Assembly (NCBI GenBank): GCA_024276355.1
Contig: JAJRXJ010000286.1
Span: forward strand, 1-41,915
Source: Actinomycetes bacterium
GTDB lineage: Bacteria > Actinomycetota > Acidimicrobiia > Acidimicrobiales > Aldehydirespiratoraceae
DNA length: 41,915 bases
Direction: 5' to 3'
In this document: piece after piece, positions 24,769 through 32,863 of the stretch
Layout: every line of letters starts with the position of its first letter
Numbering within the stretch: position 1 is the stretch's first letter
Position numbers and translations under genes: made by a program
The notes under the pieces: model-generated
Told to the model about the DNA's origin: nothing
Seen by the model: the letters and a program-made list of their open reading frames with translations, nothing else
Database searches by the model: none

Positions 24769-25422
24769 GTGGGTATCCGAGCGGTGGAAGTCCGACTTGA
24801 ACGCTTGATCGAGGGGACCGTGGGACGGCTCTTCTCCGGCGGGGTGCGCCCGATCGAGATATCCCGCAAGATCGGCCATGCCATGGGCGACTCGCGGTCG
24901 GTGGGGGTCAAGGGGCAGCCGGTGGTTGCCAACCATTTCACCGTCCTGCTTTCGGCAACCGACCTCCAACGTTTCGCCGACATCCACGACACGCTCGTTC
25001 GCGACCTATCCGATGCGGCACGCGAGACCGCTCGCGACGAGGGCTGGTCGTTCATGGGCCCGGTCCATGTCGAGATCGTCGAGGGCCAGAACCTCAGATC
25101 CGGAATCGTCAGGGTCGAGGCCCGAATGAAGGAAGCCGACGGAACCACCGGCATTTTGCTGCTGCCCAATGGTCAACAGGTCGTGCTCGGCGAGTATCTC
25201 GTCACCATGGGCAGGCTGCCCGAATGCACGATCTCGTTCGACGATCCCAACATCAGCCGGGTCCACGCCGAGATCCGACCCGACGGTGGTGGGTTCATCA
25301 TCTCCGACGCGGGATCCACCAACGGTACCAAGGTGAACGGTGCCGGTATCTCCAGTCATCGTCTGGCAGACGGAGATCGAATCACCATCGGGGCCACGGT
25401 CGTCGAGTTCCGGGCCGGATGA
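24769..25422 (+). CDS. fhaA: FhaA-like protein (DUF3662 + FHA domain)
   Basis: A 217-aa protein. The N-terminal DUF3662 domain (about 5-115: AVEVRLERLIEGTVGRLFSGGVRPIEI...) is joined directly to a C-terminal FHA domain (about 130-217). FHA phosphothreonine-binding motifs are MGRLPECTI, ISRVHAEI and DAGSTNGTKVNG. In mycobacteria FhaA binds phosphorylated partners such as MviN and regulates peptidoglycan synthesis at the poles. This protein is less than half the mycobacterial length because the long linker between domains is missing. First gene of the conserved fhaA-fhaB-pstP-rodA-pbpA-pknB cluster, with a leaderless GTG start. Confidence 0.92.
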   Translation: MGIRAVEVRLERLIEGTVGRLFSGGVRPIEISRKIGHAMGDSRSVGVKGQPVVANHFTVLLSATDLQRFADIHDTLVRDLSDAARETARDEGWSFMGPVHVEIVEGQNLRSGIVRVEARMKEADGTTGILLLPNGQQVVLGEYLVTMGRLPECTISFDDPNISRVHAEIRPDGGGFIISDAGSTNGTKVNGAGISSHRLADGDRITIGATVVEFRAG

Positions 25423-25457
25423 GCCCGCGCCGGGTTCACCGCTCACCGTGGCCGAAC

Positions 25458-25463
25458 TAGGCT
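25458..25463 (+). promoter_or_regulatory. Possible internal -10 element of fhaB
   Basis: TAGGCT, 9 nt before the GTG at 25473, in a 50-bp gap after fhaA. No Shine-Dalgarno is present. Confidence 0.4.
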
Positions 25464-25472
25464 CACCGAATC

Positions 25473-25982
25473 GTGACCGATCAGGTGCTGCTCGTCTCCA
25501 GAATTGCGCTTCTTGCGCTGGTCTACCTCGTGTTTCTGCGCGTTGCCAGAGCCATCGTTGTGGAGATTCGCGCTGAGAACGGAACCCCACCGGTCAGGGC
25601 CCGGCGCAAGCTCCGCCCCGTGACTGTCGGCTCGTCCACTTCGTCGGCAACGCCGCCGGTGTCGCCGCCACAGCATTCGACACCACTCACCGCGGCATCA
25701 CACGGTCTCGTCATTCGGTCTCCCAAGTCGGCTGCCGGCCAGTCGTTCGCCATCACCGGTGAGACCACGATCGGGCGAGCGTCGGGCTGCGCGGTGCTGA
25801 TCGACGACGGGCGCGTCTCGAAGATCCATGCCCGGCTGTATCCGGATGGCGACCGATGGATGCTGGAGGATCTCGGCTCCACCAACGGCACCACCCTCAA
25901 CGGTCAACGGATCGACGCGCCGCGGCCCCTGGGGTCGCGCGACATCATTCAGGTCGGCGATGTGGCCATGGAGTTCACATGA
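25473..25982 (+). CDS. fhaB: FhaB (FipA)-like FHA-domain membrane protein
   Basis: A 169-aa protein. One N-terminal TM helix (about 5-27) is followed by a basic stretch and a Ser/Pro linker. The C-terminal FHA domain (about 80-169) has IGRASGCAV, VSKIHARL and DLGSTNGTTLNG, so the phosphothreonine pocket is complete. In mycobacteria FhaB connects division proteins with PknA/PknB phosphorylation. Length and topology match that family. Its stop overlaps the pstP start (ATGA), implying translational coupling. Confidence 0.92.
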   Translation: MTDQVLLVSRIALLALVYLVFLRVARAIVVEIRAENGTPPVRARRKLRPVTVGSSTSSATPPVSPPQHSTPLTAASHGLVIRSPKSAAGQSFAITGETTIGRASGCAVLIDDGRVSKIHARLYPDGDRWMLEDLGSTNGTTLNGQRIDAPRPLGSRDIIQVGDVAMEFT

Positions 25983-27124
25983 TCGAATTCGGCTGGGGAG
26001 CGGCCACCGATATCGGGCGCACCAGAAAGAGCAACCAGGACCGTCTGCTCGTGTCGGCGCCGATGTTCGTGGTGGCCGACGGAATGGGCGGGCATCAGGC
26101 CGGCGAGGTGGCGGCCCTCATGGCCGTGGAGCATCTGGCGGCCAACACCGAGCCCGGGTCGCTCGACGAGTTGGTCACCCTCGTGGAGCAGGCCAACGAG
26201 TCCATCTACGATCGGGCCACCGGCGATCCGTCGATGAGGGGGATGGGAACCACCGTCGTGGCGTTGGCCGGTCTGGAACTTGCCGACGGACCCGCGATCG
26301 GTGTGGTCAACGTCGGCGACTCCCGTCTTTATCGAAGAGCCAACGAGGCTTTGGTGCAGATAACCGAAGACCACAGCCTCGTCGAGACCCTGGTGCGTGA
26401 TGGCCGCCTCACCCGCGAGGAGGCGGCGGTTCACCCTCAGCGCAACATCGTCACGCGTGCTCTGGGAATCGATCGCAGGGTTCTGGCCGACTCCTGGCTG
26501 CTCACTCCCGTTGTCGGCGACCGATACCTGCTGTGCAGCGATGGGTTGTTCAACGAGCTCTCGGCTCGCGAGATCCATTCGATTCTCGACGAGATCGAAG
26601 ATCCCGACGCCGCGGCAGAGACACTGGTGTCCGGCGCGTGCGCCGCCGGTGGCCACGACAACGTCACGGTGGTTGTGGTCGACATCATCTCGGTCGACGA
26701 ACCGAAGGTGGCCTCGCCGGATCGTGTCGCCGAGTTCCGACCTGCTCTGCCCATGGTCGAGAAGCGACCTCTGGTGACCATCACCGAAACCTCCGTACCG
26801 TCCGCTCCGGTCATGACCTGGCGTCTCGGGCTGTTCATAGGTTCGGTTCTCACGGTTGTGACCGTGTTGATGGTGAGCGTGGTCATCTACGCCCGGTCCG
26901 GCTATTTCGTGGGAATCGACGGCCCCGATGTGGTGATCTACAAGGGCCGACCGGATGGGGTCCTCTGGTTCGATCCAACCTTCGAGGAGCCGGTCAAGCT
27001 TTCGGTCGCCGATCTGGCCCCCACCGACCTGGCCGATGTGCAGTCGGGCGTCACATTCGACTCGCTCGACGCCGCGAAGAGATACGGGTTCGAGCTCTAC
27101 ACGAGGGCCGAGAGCAAGCCGTGA
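25979..27124 (+). CDS. pstP: PP2C-type Ser/Thr phosphatase PstP
   Basis: A 381-aa protein. The PP2C domain (about 1-240) has the metal motifs NQDR, VVADGMGGHQAGE, VNVGDSRLYR, LCSDGL and GGHDNVTVVVV. One TM helix (about 280-303) follows, then an outer segment of about 75 residues, much shorter than in M. tuberculosis PstP. It removes phosphate from PknB and its targets and so is the counterweight to the kinase at the end of the operon. It overlaps fhaB by 4 nt upstream and the SEDS gene by 4 nt (GTGA) downstream. Confidence 0.94.
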   Translation: MIEFGWGAATDIGRTRKSNQDRLLVSAPMFVVADGMGGHQAGEVAALMAVEHLAANTEPGSLDELVTLVEQANESIYDRATGDPSMRGMGTTVVALAGLELADGPAIGVVNVGDSRLYRRANEALVQITEDHSLVETLVRDGRLTREEAAVHPQRNIVTRALGIDRRVLADSWLLTPVVGDRYLLCSDGLFNELSAREIHSILDEIEDPDAAAETLVSGACAAGGHDNVTVVVVDIISVDEPKVASPDRVAEFRPALPMVEKRPLVTITETSVPSAPVMTWRLGLFIGSVLTVVTVLMVSVVIYARSGYFVGIDGPDVVIYKGRPDGVLWFDPTFEEPVKLSVADLAPTDLADVQSGVTFDSLDAAKRYGFELYTRAESKP

Positions 27125-28473
27125 CCATCACGGGTCGTCTGCGGCGCGCTTGGCGCGCCGTCGATCCGGACCAACTCGGCGCCACCAAGCCGGCCATCGC
27201 TGCCGTGCGTCCCCGCCGGGTGGAACTTGGTCTGATCGTGATGGTGGCGTTGATCGTGATCTACGCGCTGGTGAGCCTGAGTGGCACATCGGTTTTGCCG
27301 TCCCATCTTGGACCGTTCCTCGCGTGGATGCTCGTCCTGGCGTTTGCCGCCCACATGGTCACCCGACGGTTCGCTCCGGCTGCCGATCCGGTTCTGTTGC
27401 CGATGGCTCTGCTACTCAACGGAATCGGTTACGTGATGATCTCGCGGCTCACGAACGCGGTTGAGGGCGGTGCCGACCTGGCCGGGCTGCAAGCGGTCTG
27501 GACGGCGGTGGGCATCGCTGCTTTCACCGTCACGCTCATCGCGATACCGCGGGCTCGGATCCTGGCCCGCTACCGCTACCTGCTGGGTGTCATCGGTGTG
27601 GTGCTGCTGGTGCTGCCGTTGGTGCCCGGATTCGGCAGGAGCATCAACGGCGCACGGATCTGGGCCAGCGTGGGCCCGATCAACCTCCAGCCCGGAGAGT
27701 TCGCCAAGCTCGCCTTGGCCGCGTTCTTCGCGGCGTACCTGGTCGACTCGCGAGAGCTGCTTCGGGCCCGGATCGAACTGCGTGATCTGGCCCCGATCGT
27801 TCTCGCCTGGGGGATCTCGCTGGCGGTCATGACCCTCGAGAAGGATCTCGGTTCGTCACTGCTGTTCTTCGCGCTGTTCGTGGTTGTGCTCTGGATCGCG
27901 TCGGAACGGGCGGTGTTCCTGGCTATCGGCTCGGCATTGTTCGCCGGCGGTGCATTCCTGGCGTGGACCACGTTCGACCATGTGCAGCGGCGGGTCGACA
28001 TCTGGCTCGACCCCTGGGCCGACCCACAGGGCGCCGGCTTTCAGATCGTGCAGGCATCGTTCGCGCTGGCCGATGGCGGGTTGACCGGCACCGGTCTGGG
28101 TAGGGGCGAACCCGGCCGGATCCCGTTTGCCGAGAGCGACTTCATCTTTGCGGCGATCGGTGAGGAACTCGGTTTGGCCGGCGCGGCCGCGGTCATCATG
28201 GCGTTCCTGGTGCTGATCGGGTCCGGTCTGCGGATCGCACTTCGCGCCAAGAGCGGATTCGAGAAGCTGTTCGCGGTGGGTCTGACCACCCTTCTGGGCG
28301 TGCAGGCGTTCGTGATCATGGGCGGTGTTCTGCGGGTGGTTCCGCTCACGGGCATCACGCTGCCGTTCGTGAGCTACGGCGGTTCGTCTCTCGTGTCGAA
28401 CTACGTGTTGCTGGCGTTGCTCATGCGCATGTCCCACGAGCAGCGATCGCTGGCCGCCGGAGGCGAAGCGTGA
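27121..28473 (+). CDS. rodA: SEDS-family peptidoglycan glycosyltransferase (RodA/FtsW)
   Basis: A 450-aa polytopic protein with about 11-12 TM helices. SEDS features include NGARIWASVGPINLQPGEFAKLALAAF, LEKDLGSSLLFF, GGLTGTGLGRGEP and PFVSYGGSSLVSNY. SEDS proteins polymerise glycan strands from lipid II, working with a class B PBP, here the next gene. By position it corresponds to mycobacterial RodA; motifs alone do not separate RodA from FtsW. The GTG start overlaps the pstP stop, and its own stop overlaps pbpA (GTGA). Confidence 0.93.
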   Translation: MTITGRLRRAWRAVDPDQLGATKPAIAAVRPRRVELGLIVMVALIVIYALVSLSGTSVLPSHLGPFLAWMLVLAFAAHMVTRRFAPAADPVLLPMALLLNGIGYVMISRLTNAVEGGADLAGLQAVWTAVGIAAFTVTLIAIPRARILARYRYLLGVIGVVLLVLPLVPGFGRSINGARIWASVGPINLQPGEFAKLALAAFFAAYLVDSRELLRARIELRDLAPIVLAWGISLAVMTLEKDLGSSLLFFALFVVVLWIASERAVFLAIGSALFAGGAFLAWTTFDHVQRRVDIWLDPWADPQGAGFQIVQASFALADGGLTGTGLGRGEPGRIPFAESDFIFAAIGEELGLAGAAAVIMAFLVLIGSGLRIALRAKSGFEKLFAVGLTTLLGVQAFVIMGGVLRVVPLTGITLPFVSYGGSSLVSNYVLLALLMRMSHEQRSLAAGGEA

Positions 28474-30077
28474 ACCAGCGCATCACCCGTCTCGGCATGG
28501 TGTTCGGGGTTCTCTACCTACTGCTGTTCGCGCAGCTCAACCGGGTTCAGTTCTTCGGAGCCCAGCGGCTCCGGGACAACCCCATCAACTCCCGGGGGCT
28601 GATCCGAGAGTTCGGCCAGGAACGTGGGCGGATCCTCACCGCCGACGGTGTGGTGGTGGCTCGCTCGGTGCCGAGCGACGGCTCGTTCGACAATGTGCGG
28701 GTCTATCCGGAGGGCGACCTGTTTGCCCATGTGGTCGGGTATCAGTCGCTCAACGTGGGAGCCACCGGTCTGGAGCGCGAATACAACGACGAGCTCGCGG
28801 GCACGAAACTGGACCAGCAGATCGTGTCGCTGAAGGATCTGTTCCGCGGGCGCGACTCGACCGCAACCCTCACCCTCACGATTCGTGACGACGTGCAACG
28901 AGTGGCCCGCGACGCCTTGGGTGACCGACGCGGATCGGTGGTGGCGATCGACCCTCGAACCGGTGAGATCCTGGCTCTGTGGACCTGGCCCACATTCGAC
29001 CCGAATCCCTTGGCCGACCCTGATGGCGCGGCCGCGAATCAGGCCTATGAGGATCTCCTCGCCGACCCGACCGACCCGCTCCTCGCCAAGTCCTACCGCG
29101 AGTTGTTCTTCCCGGGATCCACGTTCAAGCTGGTGACCGCCACGGCGGCGCTCGGCACCGGCCGGGTGACCGCCACCTCGCCGGTGATGCCCGAGTCGAA
29201 CTCCTACCAGCCGATTCCCGCCGGTCGCCCGATATCGAACTTCGCCGGTGAGACCTGTGGCGGTGATCTGTTCGAGATCCTGAGGGTCTCGTGCAATACC
29301 GCTTTCGCAGAGATCGGTGCGGAATGGGTGGGTCCGCAGGCGATGGTGGCCACTGCCGAGGATTTCGGATTCAACAATCGGCCTCCGATCGATCTGCCGG
29401 CGGCGGCGAAGTCGCGATTCCCAACCGATTACGGGGCCCGGCTCGCCGACGTGCAGTACTACCGGGGCGTGATCAAGGCAGCTACCGACACCGGTGACGG
29501 TGAAGAACCGACATCACCCGATGGCACCGACGACGCGACCGAACCGCTCCCGCTTCCCAACGGCGATGTCGGTGTCTACGAAAACACTGCCCGGCTGGCG
29601 CAGGCATCGATCGGGCAGAACGATGTTGCCGCGACCCCGCTGCAGATGGCGATGGTCGCGGCGGCGATAGCCAACAATGGTCTGGTCATGACCCCCCATG
29701 TGGTCTCGACCGTGACCGCTGCCGATGGTCGGCTCTATTCCGCCAACGAACCCCAGGTCTGGAAGGTGGCCGCTTCCATGGCTATCGCGGAGACCATGCG
29801 CAACGCAATGATCAACGTGGCCACCTCGGGCACCGCCACCCGTTTGGCCATTCCGGGCTACGTGGTGGGAGGCAAGACCGGGACCGCCCAGCTCGGCACC
29901 AACCCGCCGAACTCCCATGCGTGGATAGTCGGTTTCGCCGGTCCGCCCGATGGCCCACCCGAGGTGGCGGTGGCGGTTATCGTCGAGGCTCAGGATGGAG
30001 CCAGTGAACAAACCGGTGGTCTCGTGGCCGCTCCGATAGGTCGAGCGGTGATGGAGGCGATTCTCGGTGCTGGTTGA
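28470..30077 (+). CDS. pbpA: Class B penicillin-binding protein PbpA
   Basis: A 535-aa membrane-anchored transpeptidase. One TM (about 7-25) leads into a dimerisation region. The catalytic domain has the acylated serine in STFK (S217, K220), SCN (274-276) and KTG (469-471). It crosslinks glycan made by the SEDS partner. Between SCN and KTG lies an acidic Pro/Thr/Asp-rich insertion (about 338-366) that looks like a surface loop. The start GTG overlaps the upstream stop. Inhibition by beta-lactams is expected for the family. Confidence 0.94.
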   Translation: MNQRITRLGMVFGVLYLLLFAQLNRVQFFGAQRLRDNPINSRGLIREFGQERGRILTADGVVVARSVPSDGSFDNVRVYPEGDLFAHVVGYQSLNVGATGLEREYNDELAGTKLDQQIVSLKDLFRGRDSTATLTLTIRDDVQRVARDALGDRRGSVVAIDPRTGEILALWTWPTFDPNPLADPDGAAANQAYEDLLADPTDPLLAKSYRELFFPGSTFKLVTATAALGTGRVTATSPVMPESNSYQPIPAGRPISNFAGETCGGDLFEILRVSCNTAFAEIGAEWVGPQAMVATAEDFGFNNRPPIDLPAAAKSRFPTDYGARLADVQYYRGVIKAATDTGDGEEPTSPDGTDDATEPLPLPNGDVGVYENTARLAQASIGQNDVAATPLQMAMVAAAIANNGLVMTPHVVSTVTAADGRLYSANEPQVWKVAASMAIAETMRNAMINVATSGTATRLAIPGYVVGGKTGTAQLGTNPPNSHAWIVGFAGPPDGPPEVAVAVIVEAQDGASEQTGGLVAAPIGRAVMEAILGAG

Positions 30078-30117
30078 ACGTTTCACGGCGTGCGCGGGTG
30101 CCACGCCCCGACCCCGG

Positions 30118-30123
30118 TAGAAT
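30118..30123 (+). promoter_or_regulatory. -10 element of pknB
   Basis: TAGAAT, 8 nt before the ATG at 30132, in a 54-bp gap after pbpA. It gives pknB its own leaderless promoter in addition to read-through. Confidence 0.5.
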
Positions 30124-30131
30124 CTCCAGCC

Positions 30132-32216
30132 ATGTCCGAACAGGGGCCCACAGTCTTCAATGGTCGATACGAACTGCTCCGCCACATAGCGCGTGGTGGC
30201 ATGGCCGACGTCTATTTGGCGCGTGACGATCTCCTCGATCGGGAGGTGGCGCTCAAGGTTCTTTTCCCCGAGTTCGCCAACGATCCCAACTTCGTGGAGC
30301 GGTTCCGTCGCGAGGCGCAGGCCGCTGCCAACCTCAATCATCCCAACATCGTGGGGGTCTACGACTGGGGCCAGGAGCGCGGCACCTACTACATAGTGAT
30401 GGAATACGTGCAGGGCCGCAGCATGGCCGATGTCCTGCGGTCCACCGGCCCGCTCCACCCTGATCGCGCCGCCCAGATCGCGGCCGATGTCGCCGGTGCT
30501 CTGGCAGTGGCCCACGAAGCCGGCATCGTGCATCGCGATGTGAAGCTCGGCAACATACTGATTGCCGACGACGGCAAGGTGAAGGTGGCCGACTTCGGTA
30601 TTGCCACCGCCGTGGCTGCCGCCACCGACGATGGCCTCACCCAACACGGTTCGGTGATGGGCACCGCCACCTACTTCTCACCCGAGCAGGCTCAGGGCCG
30701 TCAACTCGACGGCCGTAGCGACCTTTATTCGTTGGGTGTCGTGCTCTACGAGATGCTGTCAGGCAAGCCGCCGTTCCAAGCCGACACCCCGGTGGGTGTG
30801 GCCTACAAGCACGTTCAGGAGAAACCCGAGTCGCTGCGTCAGCGTGGCGTAAACGTGGCTCAGTCGCTCGAAGCGATAACCATGAAGTTGTTGGCCAAGA
30901 ATCCGGTCAACCGGTATCCGACCGCCAACGATTTGAAGGCCGACCTCACCCGCTATCTCTCGGGCGCCCACAAGCTTCCGGGTGCCGCCGGATCCGGTGC
31001 GGCGGCGGCATCAACCCCGGCCCCCGCCGCGGCCGCCTCAACGGTTCCCCCAACCCAAGCGGTCCCGTCGCAGCCGGTGGCCCCCGTCCCGGCAACGGTC
31101 GACCCGTCGGTGGCCATCGCGTCGCAGTATCCGGCCGGCTTCGCCTACTACGACGATGAACCGCCCCGCAGCGACGACTGGAAACGCACCGTTGGTCTCG
31201 TCGTCGGCTTGGCCGTGTTGGTCGGTGTGCTCGGCTTCCTGGTGGTGGCATTCGCCAAGACCATGGGGTTCGGAGATTCCGGCACCCCCCCCGTCACCAC
31301 TGCAACCTCGGTGGAGATCCCCGATCTGGTGGGGGAGAGCGTCGAGCAGGCCCGCGCCGATCTGTTGGCCAGAAACCTCGAGATCAACATCACCTTCTCG
31401 ACCAACGACGTGATTCCCGTCGATCAGGTGTTTGAACAGTCGCCGCCCTCTGGTCGGCGTGTCGAGCCGGGTCAGATCGTGAACGTCACCGTGAGCAGTG
31501 GTTCCGCCACCTCCGTTCCCGGTGTGGTGGGTCAGACCCTCGACGCGGCCCGAGCAATGCTTGAGGAACGCGGCTACGTGGTGCAGACCCTCCAATCGGA
31601 GAGTCCTTTCGAGGCCGGCACCATCGTCACCCAGTCGCCCGAGGCCGGCACCGAGCTCAACGCAGGCAGCCCGGTGGTCATCACCGTGAGCCTCGGCCCG
31701 GCATCCGTTGCCATACCCGATGTGTCGGGCCTGTCGGTGGTCGAGGCGATCACCAAGCTCCAAGACGCGGGTCTTCGCCCTGCGGGTCAGATAGACGAGG
31801 CCTCCGACACGATCCCTGCCGGTGAGGTCATCGGCACCCAGCCCGAGGCCAACAACCTGGTCGACGCCAACAGTCCCGTCACCGTGGTTGTCTCAACCGG
31901 GTTGCCCCAGGTGCAGGTACCCCAGGTCGCCGGCTTGTTCGTCGACACTGCCCGCACGCGCCTCACCAATGAGGGGCTCGTCGTCGAGGTCACCTTCCAG
32001 ACCGTACCCTCTGGCTCGGCCGACGTGGGCCGCGTGATCAGCCAGAGCCCGGCCGCGTTCGTGCAGGTCAACGTCGGCGAGCTGGTCACACTGGTTGTCG
32101 GTGAGGCGGCGCCGACGCCCACCACCACTGCAACGACCACCACCACCGCCGGCCCCACCACCACGGCAGCAACAACCACCACAGCGGCGCCGACAACGAC
32201 CACGTCCGCTCCCTGA
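30132..32216 (+). CDS. pknB: PASTA-domain Ser/Thr protein kinase PknB
   Basis: A 694-aa transmembrane kinase. The kinase domain (about 13-280) has the Gly loop ARGGMADVYLA, K42 in VALKVL, the catalytic HRDVKLGN (D136; the usual Pro after Lys is Leu), DFG (154-156) and the activation segment ending GTATYFSPEQA. An Ala/Pro-rich juxtamembrane stretch and one TM (about 355-378) follow, then four PASTA repeats outside the cell (about 395-665) that bind muropeptides/lipid II. The last about 30 residues are almost all Thr, Ala and Pro. It phosphorylates wall-synthesis proteins and FHA partners. ATG 30132 was chosen because TAGAAT lies 8 nt upstream. Confidence 0.95.
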   Translation: MSEQGPTVFNGRYELLRHIARGGMADVYLARDDLLDREVALKVLFPEFANDPNFVERFRREAQAAANLNHPNIVGVYDWGQERGTYYIVMEYVQGRSMADVLRSTGPLHPDRAAQIAADVAGALAVAHEAGIVHRDVKLGNILIADDGKVKVADFGIATAVAAATDDGLTQHGSVMGTATYFSPEQAQGRQLDGRSDLYSLGVVLYEMLSGKPPFQADTPVGVAYKHVQEKPESLRQRGVNVAQSLEAITMKLLAKNPVNRYPTANDLKADLTRYLSGAHKLPGAAGSGAAAASTPAPAAAASTVPPTQAVPSQPVAPVPATVDPSVAIASQYPAGFAYYDDEPPRSDDWKRTVGLVVGLAVLVGVLGFLVVAFAKTMGFGDSGTPPVTTATSVEIPDLVGESVEQARADLLARNLEINITFSTNDVIPVDQVFEQSPPSGRRVEPGQIVNVTVSSGSATSVPGVVGQTLDAARAMLEERGYVVQTLQSESPFEAGTIVTQSPEAGTELNAGSPVVITVSLGPASVAIPDVSGLSVVEAITKLQDAGLRPAGQIDEASDTIPAGEVIGTQPEANNLVDANSPVTVVVSTGLPQVQVPQVAGLFVDTARTRLTNEGLVVEVTFQTVPSGSADVGRVISQSPAAFVQVNVGELVTLVVGEAAPTPTTTATTTTTAGPTTTAATTTTAAPTTTTSAP
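32115..32212 (+). repeat. Low-complexity ACC/ACN-rich tract in pknB 3' end
   Basis: A run of mostly ACC, ACG, ACA and GCN codons encodes the Thr/Ala-rich tail of PknB. Length is likely to vary between strains. It is in frame and ends just before the stop codon. Confidence 0.8.
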
Positions 32217-32242
32217 TCAACCGCGGCCAGCGGCTTGATCAG
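32213..32242. terminator. Strong bidirectional terminator between pknB and trpG
   Basis: CTGATCAA-CCGC, loop GGCCA, then GCGG-(C)-TTGATCAG: a 12-bp stem with one bulged C. The pknB stop lies in the left arm and the trpG stop, on the other strand, in the right arm. There is no T-tract on either side. Confidence 0.75.
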
Positions 32243-32820
32243 ACGCAGCGGGCCAGGAAGTTCTTCAACAGATCGTGGCCCGCGTTGGTGAGCACCGATT
32301 CGGGGTGGAACTGCACGCCCTCCACGTCGAACTCGCGGTGGCGCAAGCCCATGACCAGGCCGTCGTCGGTTTCTGCTGTGATCTCGAGGGAATCGGGGAT
32401 CGACCCGCGATCGACGATCAGTGAGTGGTACCGGGTGGCTTCGAGCGGCTGTGGCAACCCGGTGAACACCCCGACATCGTGGTGGCGGATCATCGAGGTC
32501 TTTCCGTGCATCACCTGCGGTGCTCGCACCACGGTGCCGCCGAAGGCCTGGCCCAGGCACTGCATGCCGAGGCACACCCCGAAGATCGGCATCTGCCCGG
32601 CGAGCTCATCGAGAACCTGCATCGACACGCCGGCATCGTCGGGGGTGCCCGGGCCGGGAGATATGAGGATGCCGGTTGGGGACAACTCCCTGATACCGGA
32701 GATGTCGATCTCGTCGTGGCGACGGACGATGGGCTCGGCTCCGAGTTCACCCAGATACTGCACGAGGATGTAGACGAACGAGTCGTAGTTGTCGATGACG
32801 AGAATTCGCGGCCGGCTCAC
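32239..32820 (-). CDS. trpG: Glutamine amidotransferase component (anthranilate/aminodeoxychorismate synthase II)
   Basis: A 193-aa class I glutamine amidotransferase. It carries VIDNYDSFVYILVQYLGELG, ISPGPGTPDDAG, the nucleophile C83 in GVCLGMQ, and the triad His/Glu in FHPES (H172, E174). It supplies ammonia to TrpE (anthranilate) or PabB (folate); these cannot be told apart from sequence alone and no partner gene is here. It is convergent with pknB, as in mycobacteria. The GTG start has TAGCGT 7 nt upstream. Confidence 0.93.
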   Translation of the reverse strand: MSRPRILVIDNYDSFVYILVQYLGELGAEPIVRRHDEIDISGIRELSPTGILISPGPGTPDDAGVSMQVLDELAGQMPIFGVCLGMQCLGQAFGGTVVRAPQVMHGKTSMIRHHDVGVFTGLPQPLEATRYHSLIVDRGSIPDSLEITAETDDGLVMGLRHREFDVEGVQFHPESVLTNAGHDLLKNFLARCV

Positions 32821-32827
32821 AGCGACG

Positions 32828-32833
32828 ACGCTA
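32828..32833 (-). promoter_or_regulatory. -10 element of trpG
   Basis: TAGCGT on the minus strand, 7 nt before the GTG at 32820; no Shine-Dalgarno. Confidence 0.5.
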
Positions 32834-32863
32834 GCGACCGGCAGCCCCGGAGCCGACCGGGTT

